Source: Antedon mediterranea
Taxonomy: Eukaryota > Echinodermata > Crinoidea > Comatulida > Antedonidae
Assembly (NCBI RefSeq): GCF_964355755.1
Contig: NC_092672.1
Coordinates: 30,808,501 to 30,872,500, forward strand
Direction of reading: 5' to 3'
DNA length: 64,000 nt
The position numbers and the translations under genes are program-made. A model generated the notes under the pieces. It worked only from the letters and a program-made list of their open reading frames with translations. It searched no databases and was not told the origin of the DNA. Every line of letters starts with the position of its first letter. Position 1 is the first letter of the stretch. Positions 53,511 through 64,000 of this stretch are shown here, in pieces.

Positions 53511-55906
53511 CGCACTATAATATACCAGGGTGTAATGTATGTAATGTGTGTGTATGTGTGTATCAATGCCAATTTATAATAATACACTAAATTGACATTG
53601 ACATAATACTATTATGTCAGTATTTCTACAATTGTTTTGTATAAAGCCACAACAATGACATACCATGACATTTGTACTGTATTCAATTCAATTTATTAAA
53701 AAATAGATGAGAAATATTAAAATAATAATATTATAATAGGCCTACATAAGATACATCCAAATGACTATCGAACGCCTCTTTATTATTTGTATCGAATTGT
53801 TACATCGAATAAAAGGCAACATGAATTTAGTTTATCATTCAGTAATCAATGTATACATTTAAACTACCTAAATTAATTTACTTTTACTCGATGTCAAATA
53901 TAATAAATAACAATGTGTAGGCCTATATGTGTGTTTCTATGTACGTATGTAAAGAACTTGTTTAGGAAGATTTCGCAACCTTACGCACACGATAACGAAA
54001 ACGGATACGTCACACATTTGTGAAACTTTTGAGCTGATCCCTATTTCATATTCGTAAAGCATATTCATGTTGACGAATATCACCAGTCATATTCTACAAA
54101 AACGAGTAAAATTTTTGATCTATTTTTTCACATTTTGTATTTCAAATCAGGAATCATAATATAATTATAGATTTATTTAAAGTAATTTAATAAATGTAAT
54201 TTACTAGAGTGGGTCTAGATGGATCTATATTCTGTTGTTGTTACTAGCAATACCAAGCTTCCGGAGTGGTAAAACCAAAAATACGGTAATTTTATACAAA
54301 ACGATTATTCTGCGCATGCGTATAAGCATGTTATACACCGGCACTGTATTTGATCGATTTAACGTTCAATAATAATAATAATAATATCATTTATTCAGTC
54401 ACCAAAAGATAATAGCCAGCCAGAAGTGAGAATAGACTGAAGCCGAAAACAGATTCGGAACTCGCAATATTGTATTACAATAGTAAACAAACCATTAAAA
54501 TGACATGAAATATATTCCAGAAGAAGGTAGGTATTAAAGAAAACGTGTAGGCCCGATTGTTTAAAGATTTTGTGCATGTGCAATGGTCATATAATGCATT
54601 ACACACTGTAAAAAATATAAATAAACAATGCTTTTCTGATACAAAAATAGGCATTATATGCAAGATAAAATTATTAAAAATATGAAATTGCTCCACGCGA
54701 CAGTCATCATACCGCATACTTTCCACACTTAGGCCTACTTCTGAATTGAGGGTAACACAATTATCGCGTTTTGGGGGGAAGACTTTCCCGGGGAAATTTA
54801 CCCATTTCGTAGTGTAACCGTCGGACTTTACCCATGCTGAATGTGTAACTTTATTAGAATACCTCAAAAGAAGGGTATATTATAGTTCCCCACTGCGGGG
54901 TACTCGCAATCTTAAAAACTTACACCTAAATTGAAGGAAAAGGAGAGTTTACTCCAAGGAGGAAACAAATTTACACGTAAAATCCGAATTATTTTTTACA
55001 GTGTAGGAATATGTAAAGATGTGACAAACGAAGAGCACGCAACTGAACTTATATTGTATGTTTGCTAAGTTCTCAACACAAGTTATAATAAAAACGAAGG
55101 GATAAAAGTTCCACACACACGCACGCCGAGTAAAAATTGGATTTGATTTTAACAAATATGTTTGGTGTTGTAACATCTTGCCTATGATTTTTGTTTGATC
55201 TCTTTTTATAAGCTTCACTACCATTGAATGTTAAAAGATGAATTAATGCATTGTGGTAATTTCTCAAAAGAGAAGGAAAGTTAAGAGGTAGAAAAGAAAT
55301 GTTTAAAAGAAACAATGTTAAGGTGATTAAACAAATCATGTTATGTAGACAGTAAGCATAACAATAATGTTAAGGACTTAAAAATATGCATGACTAGAAA
55401 ATTTACTGATGTTTAAAAAAAAACAATGTAAATGGGTATAGAATAGTTAAAACCAGAAAAGAATTCACTCTTCTTTGTGTAAACAATTATTTCAATACAA
55501 TTTCAAGGGAATGATTTAACACAAAAAAACAAAAATAAGATGAGAACTAATGTCAGTTGAACTGTATGACACGATAAAATATTAATTAATAATGTTACAC
55601 TATTAATATGTATTAAGAGTGTACTGTAACTCAATATTTTATCAGATGATGTCATAAAGTTGGGACATCATTAAACTACACTCACATTTGCTCTGATAAT
55701 CTGATAATAATTAATTCATTTGTTCACATCTTTTGAATAAGGTTATAGATTCCTTATGCCATTAAAATACATAGATGTACAGATGGTGTATTAAGATGTG
55801 TTCTATTAAGATCAGTGACTTAACTGCTATGAGTGCTAAACCAGGAACATTTTCCCCGGCGTCACGCCACTAATTAAGGCAGCCATTACAATACAGTGTT
55901 ACTAGA
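53511..55906. other. Non-coding stretch
   Basis: Two overlapping minus-strand frames at 54395-54867 and 54949-55339 lack splice or domain support. No element ends seen. Confidence 0.5.
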
Positions 55907-57526
55907 CTAGTCTTTTTTCTGTTTTTTCAAATATTCGGTCACTTCTTTATGTAAAGAAAAAAGAGACAAAAAACAACCTATGACAGCACCAATATCACCA
56001 AGTATTTCAATGGTTTCATCATACTGAATTATCAAGAAAACACTGACTGCGATGATACCAATACCAAACATAAGTAACTTCCACCAATGTCCTGAAATTA
56101 AGCGAAAAAAATGTTTTGTTTATAAATACTCCACAGAGATATGAAAAATCTTAGATAACTGAAGGTATATAATCAAAATGTACATTATAGTTTCCCAGAA
56201 ATATAAATACCAGTACAATTAGCTGACAACTATTCAAATATATTATTGGAAACTGTGGTTAAATGTACACCTTTTTTCAACGAGATGGATCCCCTTCATT
56301 TAGAGATCCAACTTCATAATGACTGGCGACGTGCATAGGCAGAAAACACCATTTAAAGTGTTTTTTCTTATTTATTTTGTATCTCGTGACTTGGCAATTT
56401 TCACAGGTTTAAACCCTTGTTTGGTTTTCGTAAATATACAACCAATATGAAACCACATGTGATTGACCCTCGCTAATAAAAATGATAGGCCTGTTCTAAG
56501 GGCAATATACAATGATGACTTTATATCTAGAGCATCCAAGATCAAAAGAACTGAAACTTGTTTGCAATATTTTAGAATTCAAACATTCAGTAAGTAACAT
56601 ACTCTAACAAAAGAAATTAAATATGTGAATTTATAATCTAATTTTTTTTAAATTAAAACTAATAATACAGCCATTTTCCTCTCCCATTCCTCTCCAAGTA
56701 GGCCTACCATTCTTCATCACATTGTATTTGAAATATTGCTTAGTACATCACGTTACACACCTGTAGGGGGTGGAGTTGGTGTTGGATTTGATTTTGGATT
56801 CGGTTTTGGCGTTTGCGTTGGATTTTGGTTTGGAGTCGGTGTTGAAGTCGGCGTTGGAGTTGGTGCTGGGTCCTCTGATGAATTGATAACCGTAGGTTCA
56901 TATGATGTTTCTATAAATAAAAAATCAATTAAAATACAGAAACACTAATAAACAGAGAAATTATGGCAATCTTGCATACATAAAAAAGATAATAATTTAT
57001 GTGCATACTTAATAAAATATTTTGCGCAACTTTATTTAGAAGTTTTGCAAACATGTTCACTTTTTCTTGTGAATCTAGAAGTTCGGCTTCTTCGATGTGA
57101 TTTACAACATCCCATATGTTATCATAGTTGCATTTACGCAGGTTGTAAAACCCAATTACGTTTATTAAGTCTTTTTCTCCAACATCTTTTAGAGCTTTAA
57201 ACAGTGTTCTGCGAAATGCAGTTAATCTTGCTCGTGCATTTGTTGTGTCACTGCTTTCGATTGTATTTGTGTATTGGGTTATACGACGTCTAGCTGCGGC
57301 CAGCATAGTTACTTCAGCAATGTCCATCAACAACCTCACATCAGTTGTGGAAATGAATTCCTTTTCAACAAGTTTGTTAAATAGATCTAGCGCTGGTAGA
57401 TTTTGATTACTAATGTTCACAATACGAAATAACAGCATTCTTAACTCTCGGATCGTCACGCCATCGAAGTGTTTACTAAGTTCCTCCAGAAATATTTTTA
57501 ATTTAAAAGTTTCATCCATTTTTAAT
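55907..57526 (-). CDS. DED-containing membrane protein gene, three coding exons
   Basis: Exon 1 follows acceptor TTTGTTTACAG; ATG at 57519, donor TAA/GTATGC after 57009. Exon 2 is 56910-56761 (acceptor TTTATTTATAG, donor CAG/GTGTGT). Exon 3 runs from 56091 (acceptor TTAATTTCAG) to the stop TAG at 55907-55909. All introns are phase 1 and the frame is open across the joins, giving 281 residues. Residues 1-170 are helical: LDLFNKLVEKEFISTTDVRL then LMDIAEVT is a death-effector-domain pattern, and FRRTLFKALKDVGEKDLINV with IWDVVNHIEE is a second, possibly DED-like unit. Exon 2 encodes a Pro/Thr/Asn-rich linker of about 50 residues. Exon 3 encodes two hydrophobic segments (KLLMFGIGIIAVSVFLII and ILGDIGAVIGCFLSLFSL) with a charged turn between them and a Lys-rich tail, suggesting a membrane hairpin anchor. 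A non-coding first exon probably ends at 57953. Membrane-tethered death-fold signalling is an inference. Confidence 0.8.
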
Positions 57527-57953
57527 CTGTAAACAAAAATGTATTGTTTAAACATTTTCCATATTTAAACATTGCAAACGATATCATAGCGAGAACAAAC
57601 AAATTGAGTAAATGAAATAAATACTATATAATATATATTTTTTTTTTTAATTTAGAAAAAGTTTTGATTAATTTAAAAGTTTTGCAAGTTGTAGTGATAC
57701 ACTTCTGGGTATTTTCCATAATAGAACCATGTCTCGCTATGCATGGTACATATATACACTGAAATAACCTTTTGTTGTAGACGTGGTGTAATGTTTTTAA
57801 CACAAATATCAAAAGCAAATGGGCAAATACTGTGTAGTGTAACCCAACAATGGAACAAATCATTCATAATAGAGGTTTGTTTCATTATTATCAAATACAT
57901 AAAGATGAATAAATATAGTTCAAAAAATATAAATCGTACGGTAATTGCTTACC

Positions 57954-58262
57954 TACATTTTTTGAGATTTTTTTTTTATATTGAATTATCATAATATTAT
58001 CAAAACCAGTGGACCCTCTGTAGCTACATTGTGATTGTATTATAATATAACGTAGATCTGATTTCAGCATAGATATTTTCTTTAGTCTATTGTTATTAGT
58101 CATTGACTCAGAAAATGAATGAAATGCCTTGGATATTCAATGAATTATTTCTTCATAACAAGATTTAATTGAATAAGATTTTCTCATTCCTACAAAATAA
58201 CTAATTGTTTGCTACAGAAAGCTGTACAGAAAGGTAAAAACCGTTAAACATTAAGGCCGTGG
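57954..58262 (-). promoter_or_regulatory. Probable first exon/promoter of the DED-membrane gene (repeat R1)
   Basis: Minus strand ends in a consensus donor ATGTAG/GTAAGC at 57953, 427 bases before the acceptor of coding exon 1. Its sequence recurs at 62099-62400 (R2) and 62515-62730 (R3), R2 again with a donor CAG/GTAGGC. Confidence 0.5.
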
Positions 58263-58439
58263 TGTAAAGAAACCGTTAACTAACAATAATATTGTTAGAC
58301 GTAGTGTAGTTGTTGAAAGTATAATAACGAATAACATAACATAACATAATAGTTAACTGGACATTTGAACGAACCATTCGTAGATGTAGGAATAGCCATG
58401 TATAAGTATAACTTTCCTACTTTTTGAACTTACATTTAA

Positions 58440-58520
58440 CTAGATCTAGGTCGTACCCACAGATGGTTCTTGAATACACAGTAATTTCAGCGTAAAAAAC
58501 TGGATTTTCAGAACATTTAG
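58440..58520 (-). mobile_element. Helitron 3'-end fragment without hairpin
   Basis: CTAGATCTAGGTCGTACCCA plus ACAGATGGTTCTTGAATAC match the 3' end of Helitrons 1-4, with the hairpin deleted between the two CTAG-like halves. Confidence 0.65.
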
Positions 58521-61500
58521 GTCTAGTTTACTTCCTTGTCTTTCAATAGTTTTTGTTGTAATATCAAGATACCAACCAATTTGATTTACAAAAATTCATT
58601 TTCAATTTTTAAAGAAAAAAAGGTTTCAAATCACTGTTATTGATTTGTAGCGATATAGGCCTAATTACATTCTAATTATTTGCTAACCTGAAAAGTAATA
58701 TTTAGCATTCCATGCTTTCGGTATAGAGTTTACATTATATCATACTTAGTATTGTAGTGAATGCCTTTGTAAATGTATTGTATGTGTAAGTATAAAATAG
58801 CCAACTTAACCTACTTGTTAATAATAGAGCGACGGCCTCTCCAGGTCGTATCAAACTATTATTATTATTTTAGTACTTTTTTTATTTCTATTCATAAATG
58901 CTTATTTCTCTAACGCCCTTTGTAAAACACTCTGATAATAAGTAATTTAGTGAGAATTGCGCACAGGTGTGGACGATGTACATGTCAATATGCATGCCGT
59001 ACAGCGCTCATTAGTCTGTCTACAGTCTTCATAATCTTCCTAAAGAGGCACTGTGTTAAATAAAGTGTCACATGTGCTGGAACTCCAGCTTTAAGTCCAT
59101 ATCCGAGAAAAAGACTTATTCTACCACTAGAAACATAGTCGGGAGAGCCCATGTCGATTTGTGGTTTTCGGCTTAATGACTCTGGTTTTTACAATAGGAT
59201 TTATGTGAATGGGCTTTTATTCCTACAAAAATATAGCTCGCTTGCTACATGAAGCTGAACAGTATACATGTCTCTGTGGTATACAGTACATTACCTTTTT
59301 TGTGAGAAAAAGTTATTGAAAATACAGAACCCAACATGCATAGTAGAGGTAGGCATAATTTTGCTTTGAGCTATTTCTGTCATGACAAAGAACATTTACT
59401 GGTTGACATTATATTACTTATTTTTTATAGTTAGGAAAAATAATAATTAAACCATTTATTTAATACACAGCCATATATCCAAGAAGATTTAAAGGGCATT
59501 TAAATGAATTGTTAGATTTTTTTCATTTTCATCAAATTAAAAACAAATGTAAAATACTTTTAAGAATATTGGTAAGATATGAATTTATGTTCTGCCAGTT
59601 CACATGTGTTTACAAATACATTTTAGGTATATTTATGGCAACGTTTATCTATAATAATTGTTGTTTTCATTTTTTGATCGTTACAGAAAATAATATACCA
59701 TTGATCATAAAAAAGCAGGAAAGTATCTGTGCATTTTGAACCCAGTACATTTATTGGAAGAGTATTGGTTTAATATTGCTCCAGGATTGCAAAGTAGATC
59801 AATGTGCATTCAGTATCCTCAGAAGAGATAAATTAATTCTTCCAGTCATACTCTTGAACAAAAAAATAATGGTACGGATGCTGCTTTATGCATTATTGTT
59901 AGTGATAAAAAAAAATAATTGTGTTCTTAAAATAGCACAGGAATTATTCAGTTATTATGGATCTTGATTCTCGACGAATAAGAAAACATTTTAGAATTAG
60001 TTTTGGTTGATGTACTTAATATGCTAATTAACTCCAAATTTACGAATGGTTCTCTAAAAAATTGAGGACCCGTCACTTTAAGAATTGTCCTATTTAAATC
60101 CCACAGACCAATACAGCACACCTCAAACCTGTTGTACACAAATTGCTAATAAAAACATTCTGTCCCCAGACAAAAGCTTGATTAAAGATTTATTATGCCT
60201 CTGAAAATTTACTTTTTCAACATTTTTTATGACATTTTAATATTACATAATCGTTATTCACTTTTACCAAAAATTGGATCGGAAAAAATAAATATTTAAT
60301 ATATTTATAAGTAAAAACATTTTTCCGGTTTTTTTTCTACGAGAGGGATTAACTTTATTAAAGATGCAAAATGACCTATTCAAAGTCTGGAGTTATTTTA
60401 ATAATTATTATTATTAATTGTTATTATTAATTATTATTAGTAGTAATCATTATTTTAATAGGATGTATTGTCCCCCAAAAACATGAAAAATAAAAAAAAA
60501 TTATTTTCATGTTTTGGGGGTACTATAGACCTACATCAGTTTGATAATTTCCAATGCTAAAAATAGTTTAGACATTTACAAATCGTGTTTTTTTACATAT
60601 TTATAGACTAAATTCCTAAACTTCCTAAAACTAAACAATAATTAATACTAAATCCAGAGATTTACGTAGACTGTATTTCATTTATTTTTACCAAAGGTAC
60701 ACGATAGTTTAAAATTATGAATAGAAGGTGTGCCAACATGATAAACATGCGGCAAGTCTACGTACCATCTCACTAGGTAACATGTGACAGATATCAAATC
60801 AAATCAAATGTTATTACAATCGGTACACAACAAACGAATAGATAGAATACAAATTGCAGTTTAACATGAATTTGCTTGACACAAAAAAAAATGCAAGGTC
60901 CATTATCATTATATACAACAATTTATAACGTGAAAAAAGGGGGAATCATCAGAATTATTGGTGAAGCAAAATGGATAGATCGATCGAGTGACAACGATTT
61001 GTTACTTAGGCCTACGACATATTTGCATTACATTACTTTTTATTATTATTTGTCCATTTTCTCTCAATTCTCTAAATTTTAACTACAATAGGTGCTTGTG
61101 GATTCAAAGGTCTACCGTCACCAATGGAGGTATAAATTTATAATTCCTCCATGGGTCACATCCATAAGCAAACTGTTGCTTGGTGAGGTTATTGGAACTT
61201 ACACCAATAAGTGATATTTAAGTGGTACATATCAATGTAGAATTGATATATTATAAGTGTAATAACAGATATACTGACGATAGTCTGCTTAAGCCTCAAA
61301 ACGACTGCTTTGTAATTTTAACTTTTTTTAAGATGGCGTATCGTATTGATAATGTAGAGCGTCGCCAGATTTAATCATACGACAAACGGTCTTTGAATTT
61401 GAATCAAAAGATCTGACATAAATTGGGGGCGGCATAAAAGTTATATAAACTAAATGTTTGACAATTGTTGTTCATCAGGTCACAAGATGTTAGAATGTTT

Positions 61501-62097
61501 TTCTAATTTCTTCAATAATTCAACTCTGTTATATTTTCTTATTGGGTTGATTTAGTTTAAGTAAGAATTCAATGCTGTTTGTATGCTTTTATGAAGCACC
61601 GTTTATCCGATTCTCAGTACTGTTTATTCAGATAAGACAATATTTGCCCAGTATGATAAGCTGTATCATATAAGGTTTGGTAAGGGTTAGATTATGGTCT
61701 ATAATACTAGGTGGTACATGTGAAACACATATAATGCTGCATTATCTTATCTAATATTCTAATGATATTGAAGAAATCTATATGGATACTGTATCGAGCG
61801 TATGTCGCCGATGTAAGGGTGGTTTCAATAAATTATATACCTTATATACAAAACTATTATTAGAGTAAACTTTCTTGTTATTCATTTGTAAAGTTGAGTT
61901 ACTTACTAGGCTTAATGAAGTGGAAAAAATAAAGTTCGAAATATAGAAATATAATGGCCTGCTTTACTTTTCCCGGTTTTGGTTTATACTATATTATGAA
62001 ACCGGCCTACCTGAAGATGAACAAATGATGTTGAAAATGTAGTATCATAATGGCTTGCCTTACTTTTTTTAGGTTTGTTTTATACTAAAAGGCCTAC
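58521..62097. other. Long non-coding stretch
   Basis: No exon or RNA gene supported. It contains a strong small hairpin at 60473-60524 and a short inverted repeat near 61127-61160 (CCATGGAGG... and its complement). Confidence 0.5.
60473..60524. repeat. Short hairpin, 18-bp stem
   Basis: CCCCCAAAAACATGAAAA is followed about 15 bases later by TTTTCATGTTTTGGGGG. Looks like a solo miniature inverted-repeat element; no target duplication is clear. Confidence 0.7.
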
Positions 62098-62098
62098 C

Positions 62099-62730
62099 TG
62101 AATACAAGAAATTATATCAAATGTATTAGTAGACCCTCTGGAACTACATATTGTGATTGTATAAAGTTGATAGAGTTCAGCATAAACATTTTCTTTAGTC
62201 TATTGTTTTTAATTATTGATTCAGAAAATGAATGAAAATGCCTAGGAGATTTAATGAATTATTCCTTCACAACAAGATTGAGATGAATGAGCCTTTATTA
62301 TTCCTACAAAAAAGAGGTACTAGTTTGCTACAGGAAGTTTCACAGAAAGCAGAAACGTAGAACTCGATAATACTCGATTTCTATTATGGCCGTGGTGTAA
62401 AGTTATCGTGTGTGTTACAAATACATGAATATGAACAAATAAAGTTCGAAATATTATATGTAATCGTAAAGGCTTGTCTTATTTTTTTCGAAGTTTGTTT
62501 TATCTTATTATATCTTATTTATTAGTGGGCCCTCCGGAACTACGTACTGTGACTGTATTATAATATAAAGTTGATCCGAGTTCATCATAGACATTTTATT
62601 TAATAGTCTATTGTTATTAGTTATTGACTAACGCCTTGGGGGGGAAATGGGGTTAGGGGTTGAATTGAGTTGAATAAGCCTTTGTTATCTTTACAAAAGC
62701 AGGTAATTGTTTGCTTACCAAGCGTAATAG
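62099..62730 (-). repeat. Duplicated first-exon segments R2 and R3
   Basis: R2 (62099-62400) and R3 (62515-62730) share with R1 the blocks CCCTCTGGAACTACATA, TTTCTTTAGTCTATTGTT, TCAGAAAATGAATGAAA and TTTGCTACAG in the same order. No coding exon follows R2/R3 at the distance seen for R1. Confidence 0.65.
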
Positions 62731-62771
62731 TACAGTAACCAAACATTGGAACAAACCATTCATTGTAGAGG

Positions 62772-63077
62772 TGTAACCCTCAAATATACTAGACATAACG
62801 TCCGATAGAGGGCGGCAGAGAGAAAAAGAATATAAGACGGGGCGCGTAATTTTTTTTCCAGGACGAACGTGGGCAAAAATCATGAATAATTCATGATTAA
62901 TTATGACATAATAGGAAACATTATAGAGGGCGCTGTATAAGAATGCCGCTGGGGCACATGTGTAGATATAAAAGGAGTGAGAATAAAACATCAAAAAACC
63001 CCTATACATAGTTGAAGTGTGTATTTTCATTATTATTGGAGTCCGGAACATAACAAATATCAAGTATATATGTTATA
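62772..63077 (+). repeat. 5' LTR of an LTR retrotransposon (tentative borders)
   Basis: Starts TGTAACCCTC; contains a TATA box TATAAAAGG at 62967-62975 and AATAAA at 62982-62987; followed by a primer-site-like TTGGTGTCGTGACC at 63078. The 3' border is set only by the primer site, because the partner LTR lies outside the window and the end lacks a clear CA. Confidence 0.6.
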
Positions 63078-63091
63078 TTGGTGTCGTGACC
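63078..63091 (+). promoter_or_regulatory. Primer-binding site candidate
   Basis: TTGGTGTCGTGACC directly after the LTR, the usual position for tRNA priming; the tRNA is not identified. Confidence 0.55.
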
Positions 63092-63500
63092 AGTTTTCTT
63101 GTAATTTACATCGGCAAACTACATCGAATCGCTGTAGCCGGCCTGACTCCAAACATTCACGCCAAACAACACACACAGCACGGACTAAATACGCCGTACG
63201 TTCGCCGTCTGTGGAGCCGTTCCGATACGCCGTACGGATAGTATACTTTATGGAGGTATAAAAGTCTTGTGAGAATTTCATTTTATTTATTTCGGATTGT
63301 CTACAATTAACGGTACAGTATATGATTTCATTCATACTTCGATCATCTTGTTACTGCAGTTACATACAGATATTAATTATTCGAGTACTGTGTAAGATTA
63401 AAACGATCGACGTGTTTATACTTGCCCAGCCATAACCACGTGGGTAAGATCCTGCATTTATAATGTACATCGACACACGTTGCACTTTGAACTGTTAGCA

Positions 63501-64000
63501 ATGGCTACAGGTACAACCGGTACTCGTTCAAAATCTAACAAGGCTCAGTCTTCTCCCCCTGCCAGCCCACCACCCCAGCCTCGTCAGGCATATGATAATA
63601 ATGCTGCTAATGCCATGAAAATAGAATTGCCTCCATTTTTTGTTGGTAATGGGACTGAGGACTTCAGTGTATGGTGTAGGAGACTGGAAGTAGCTCTTGA
63701 TGCATTACCAGTGAACAACCCAATTGATATGACAAAACTTTTACCATCTAGGCTTTCTGGACCAGCTTTTAATTACTGGGATAATTTGCCCGCACTTGTT
63801 AAAAATAATTACCAAGAGGTTAAAGAGCAGTTGACAAAAGTATTTAGAGCTGACACAAATAAAATCGATGCATTCAAACGTATGATGAACGCTAGACCAC
63901 GTCAACCAAATGAATCCTTACAAGTGTACGCTGCAGATTTGAGACGTTTGGTTCGCGAGGCATTTCCTGATTACGGATTTGTTGCGCAAGTGGGTGAAGC
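63501..64000 (+). CDS. LTR retrotransposon gag, truncated by window end
   Basis: Open from ATG 63501 to the end of the window (166 full codons, no stop). A Pro/Ser-rich start (SKSNKAQSSPPASPPPQPR) precedes the capsid-like part: MKIELPPFFVGNGTEDFSVW, then RLEVALDAL, LPSRLSGPAFNYWDNLP, VKEQLTKVF, and ARPRQPNESLQVYAADLRRL. The P-F-x-G...W...L-x-G-x-A...W pattern and the P-x-E-S-L-x-x-Y-x-x-x-L-R block are those of metavirid/BEL-type gag capsids. ATG is about 410 bases downstream of the primer site, a normal leader length. Protease and pol should follow beyond the window. Confidence 0.85.
   Translation, partial: MATGTTGTRSKSNKAQSSPPASPPPQPRQAYDNNAANAMKIELPPFFVGNGTEDFSVWCRRLEVALDALPVNNPIDMTKLLPSRLSGPAFNYWDNLPALVKNNYQEVKEQLTKVFRADTNKIDAFKRMMNARPRQPNESLQVYAADLRRLVREAFPDYGFVAQVGE

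Noticed and set aside
54395-55339. Several overlapping minus-strand frames
   Set aside because: Overlap each other in different frames and lack exon borders or domains.
59509-61082. Small plus-strand frames
   Set aside because: AT-rich composition with no start context, splice sites or similarity.

Overview
This is a window of an animal nuclear genome, AT-rich and about half occupied by transposable elements. No bacterial operon, rRNA operon or CRISPR array is present. Split genes with GT-AG introns, a 5S-rRNA/tRNA chimeric SINE, Penelope-like elements (PLEs) with hammerhead ribozyme motifs, Helitrons, a Tx1/L1-like LINE and death-effector-domain (DED) paralogs suggest a marine invertebrate, probably a deuterostome such as an echinoderm. 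That taxonomic call is inference; I recognise no species-diagnostic gene.

Layout. 1-2.2 kb: AT-rich, one orphan hammerhead-like motif. 2.18-2.51 kb: a candidate host exon (minus). 2.6-18.4 kb: a dense repeat block. It holds five PLE copies (one apparently intact, 4702-7420), a roughly 365-bp repeat unit carrying a tRNA-like gene, a three-level nest (PLE interrupted by a TTAA-duplicating transposon, itself interrupted by a hAT-like element) and a severely deleted LTR retrotransposon. Many of these are bounded by (TA)n tracts. 18.8-26.9 kb: host-type DNA with small minus-strand exons, repeated non-coding first-exon/promoter copies, a 5S-tRNA SINE and a TIR-like terminal exon. 26.9-34 kb: more tRNA-like units and a 5'-truncated LINE (28758-32885, 14-bp target duplication) split by a second SINE.

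34-58 kb: remains of a minus-strand family of host genes. The best model is 55907-57526: DED exon, Pro/Thr linker exon, and a last exon with two membrane segments; all junctions are phase 1 and the frame closes. A second chain of four phase-1 exons lies at 34862-37005. A third gene begins with a DED exon at 43520-44027. Decayed DED copies lie at 35943-36290 and about 40500-40570. Helitrons are inserted between these genes, including two head-to-tail pairs (37106-39974 and 45022-49017).

58-64 kb: mostly non-coding, with two further copies of the presumed first exon of the DED-membrane gene, then the start of an LTR retrotransposon (LTR, primer site, gag) cut by the window end.

How the parts relate: the PLEs share one scheme (RT, GIY-YIG endonuclease, terminal repeat with hammerhead-type motif). 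The host exons are mostly phase 1, which allows linker and domain exons to be shuffled. Repeated promoter/first-exon segments suggest local tandem duplication of innate-immunity or cell-death type genes.
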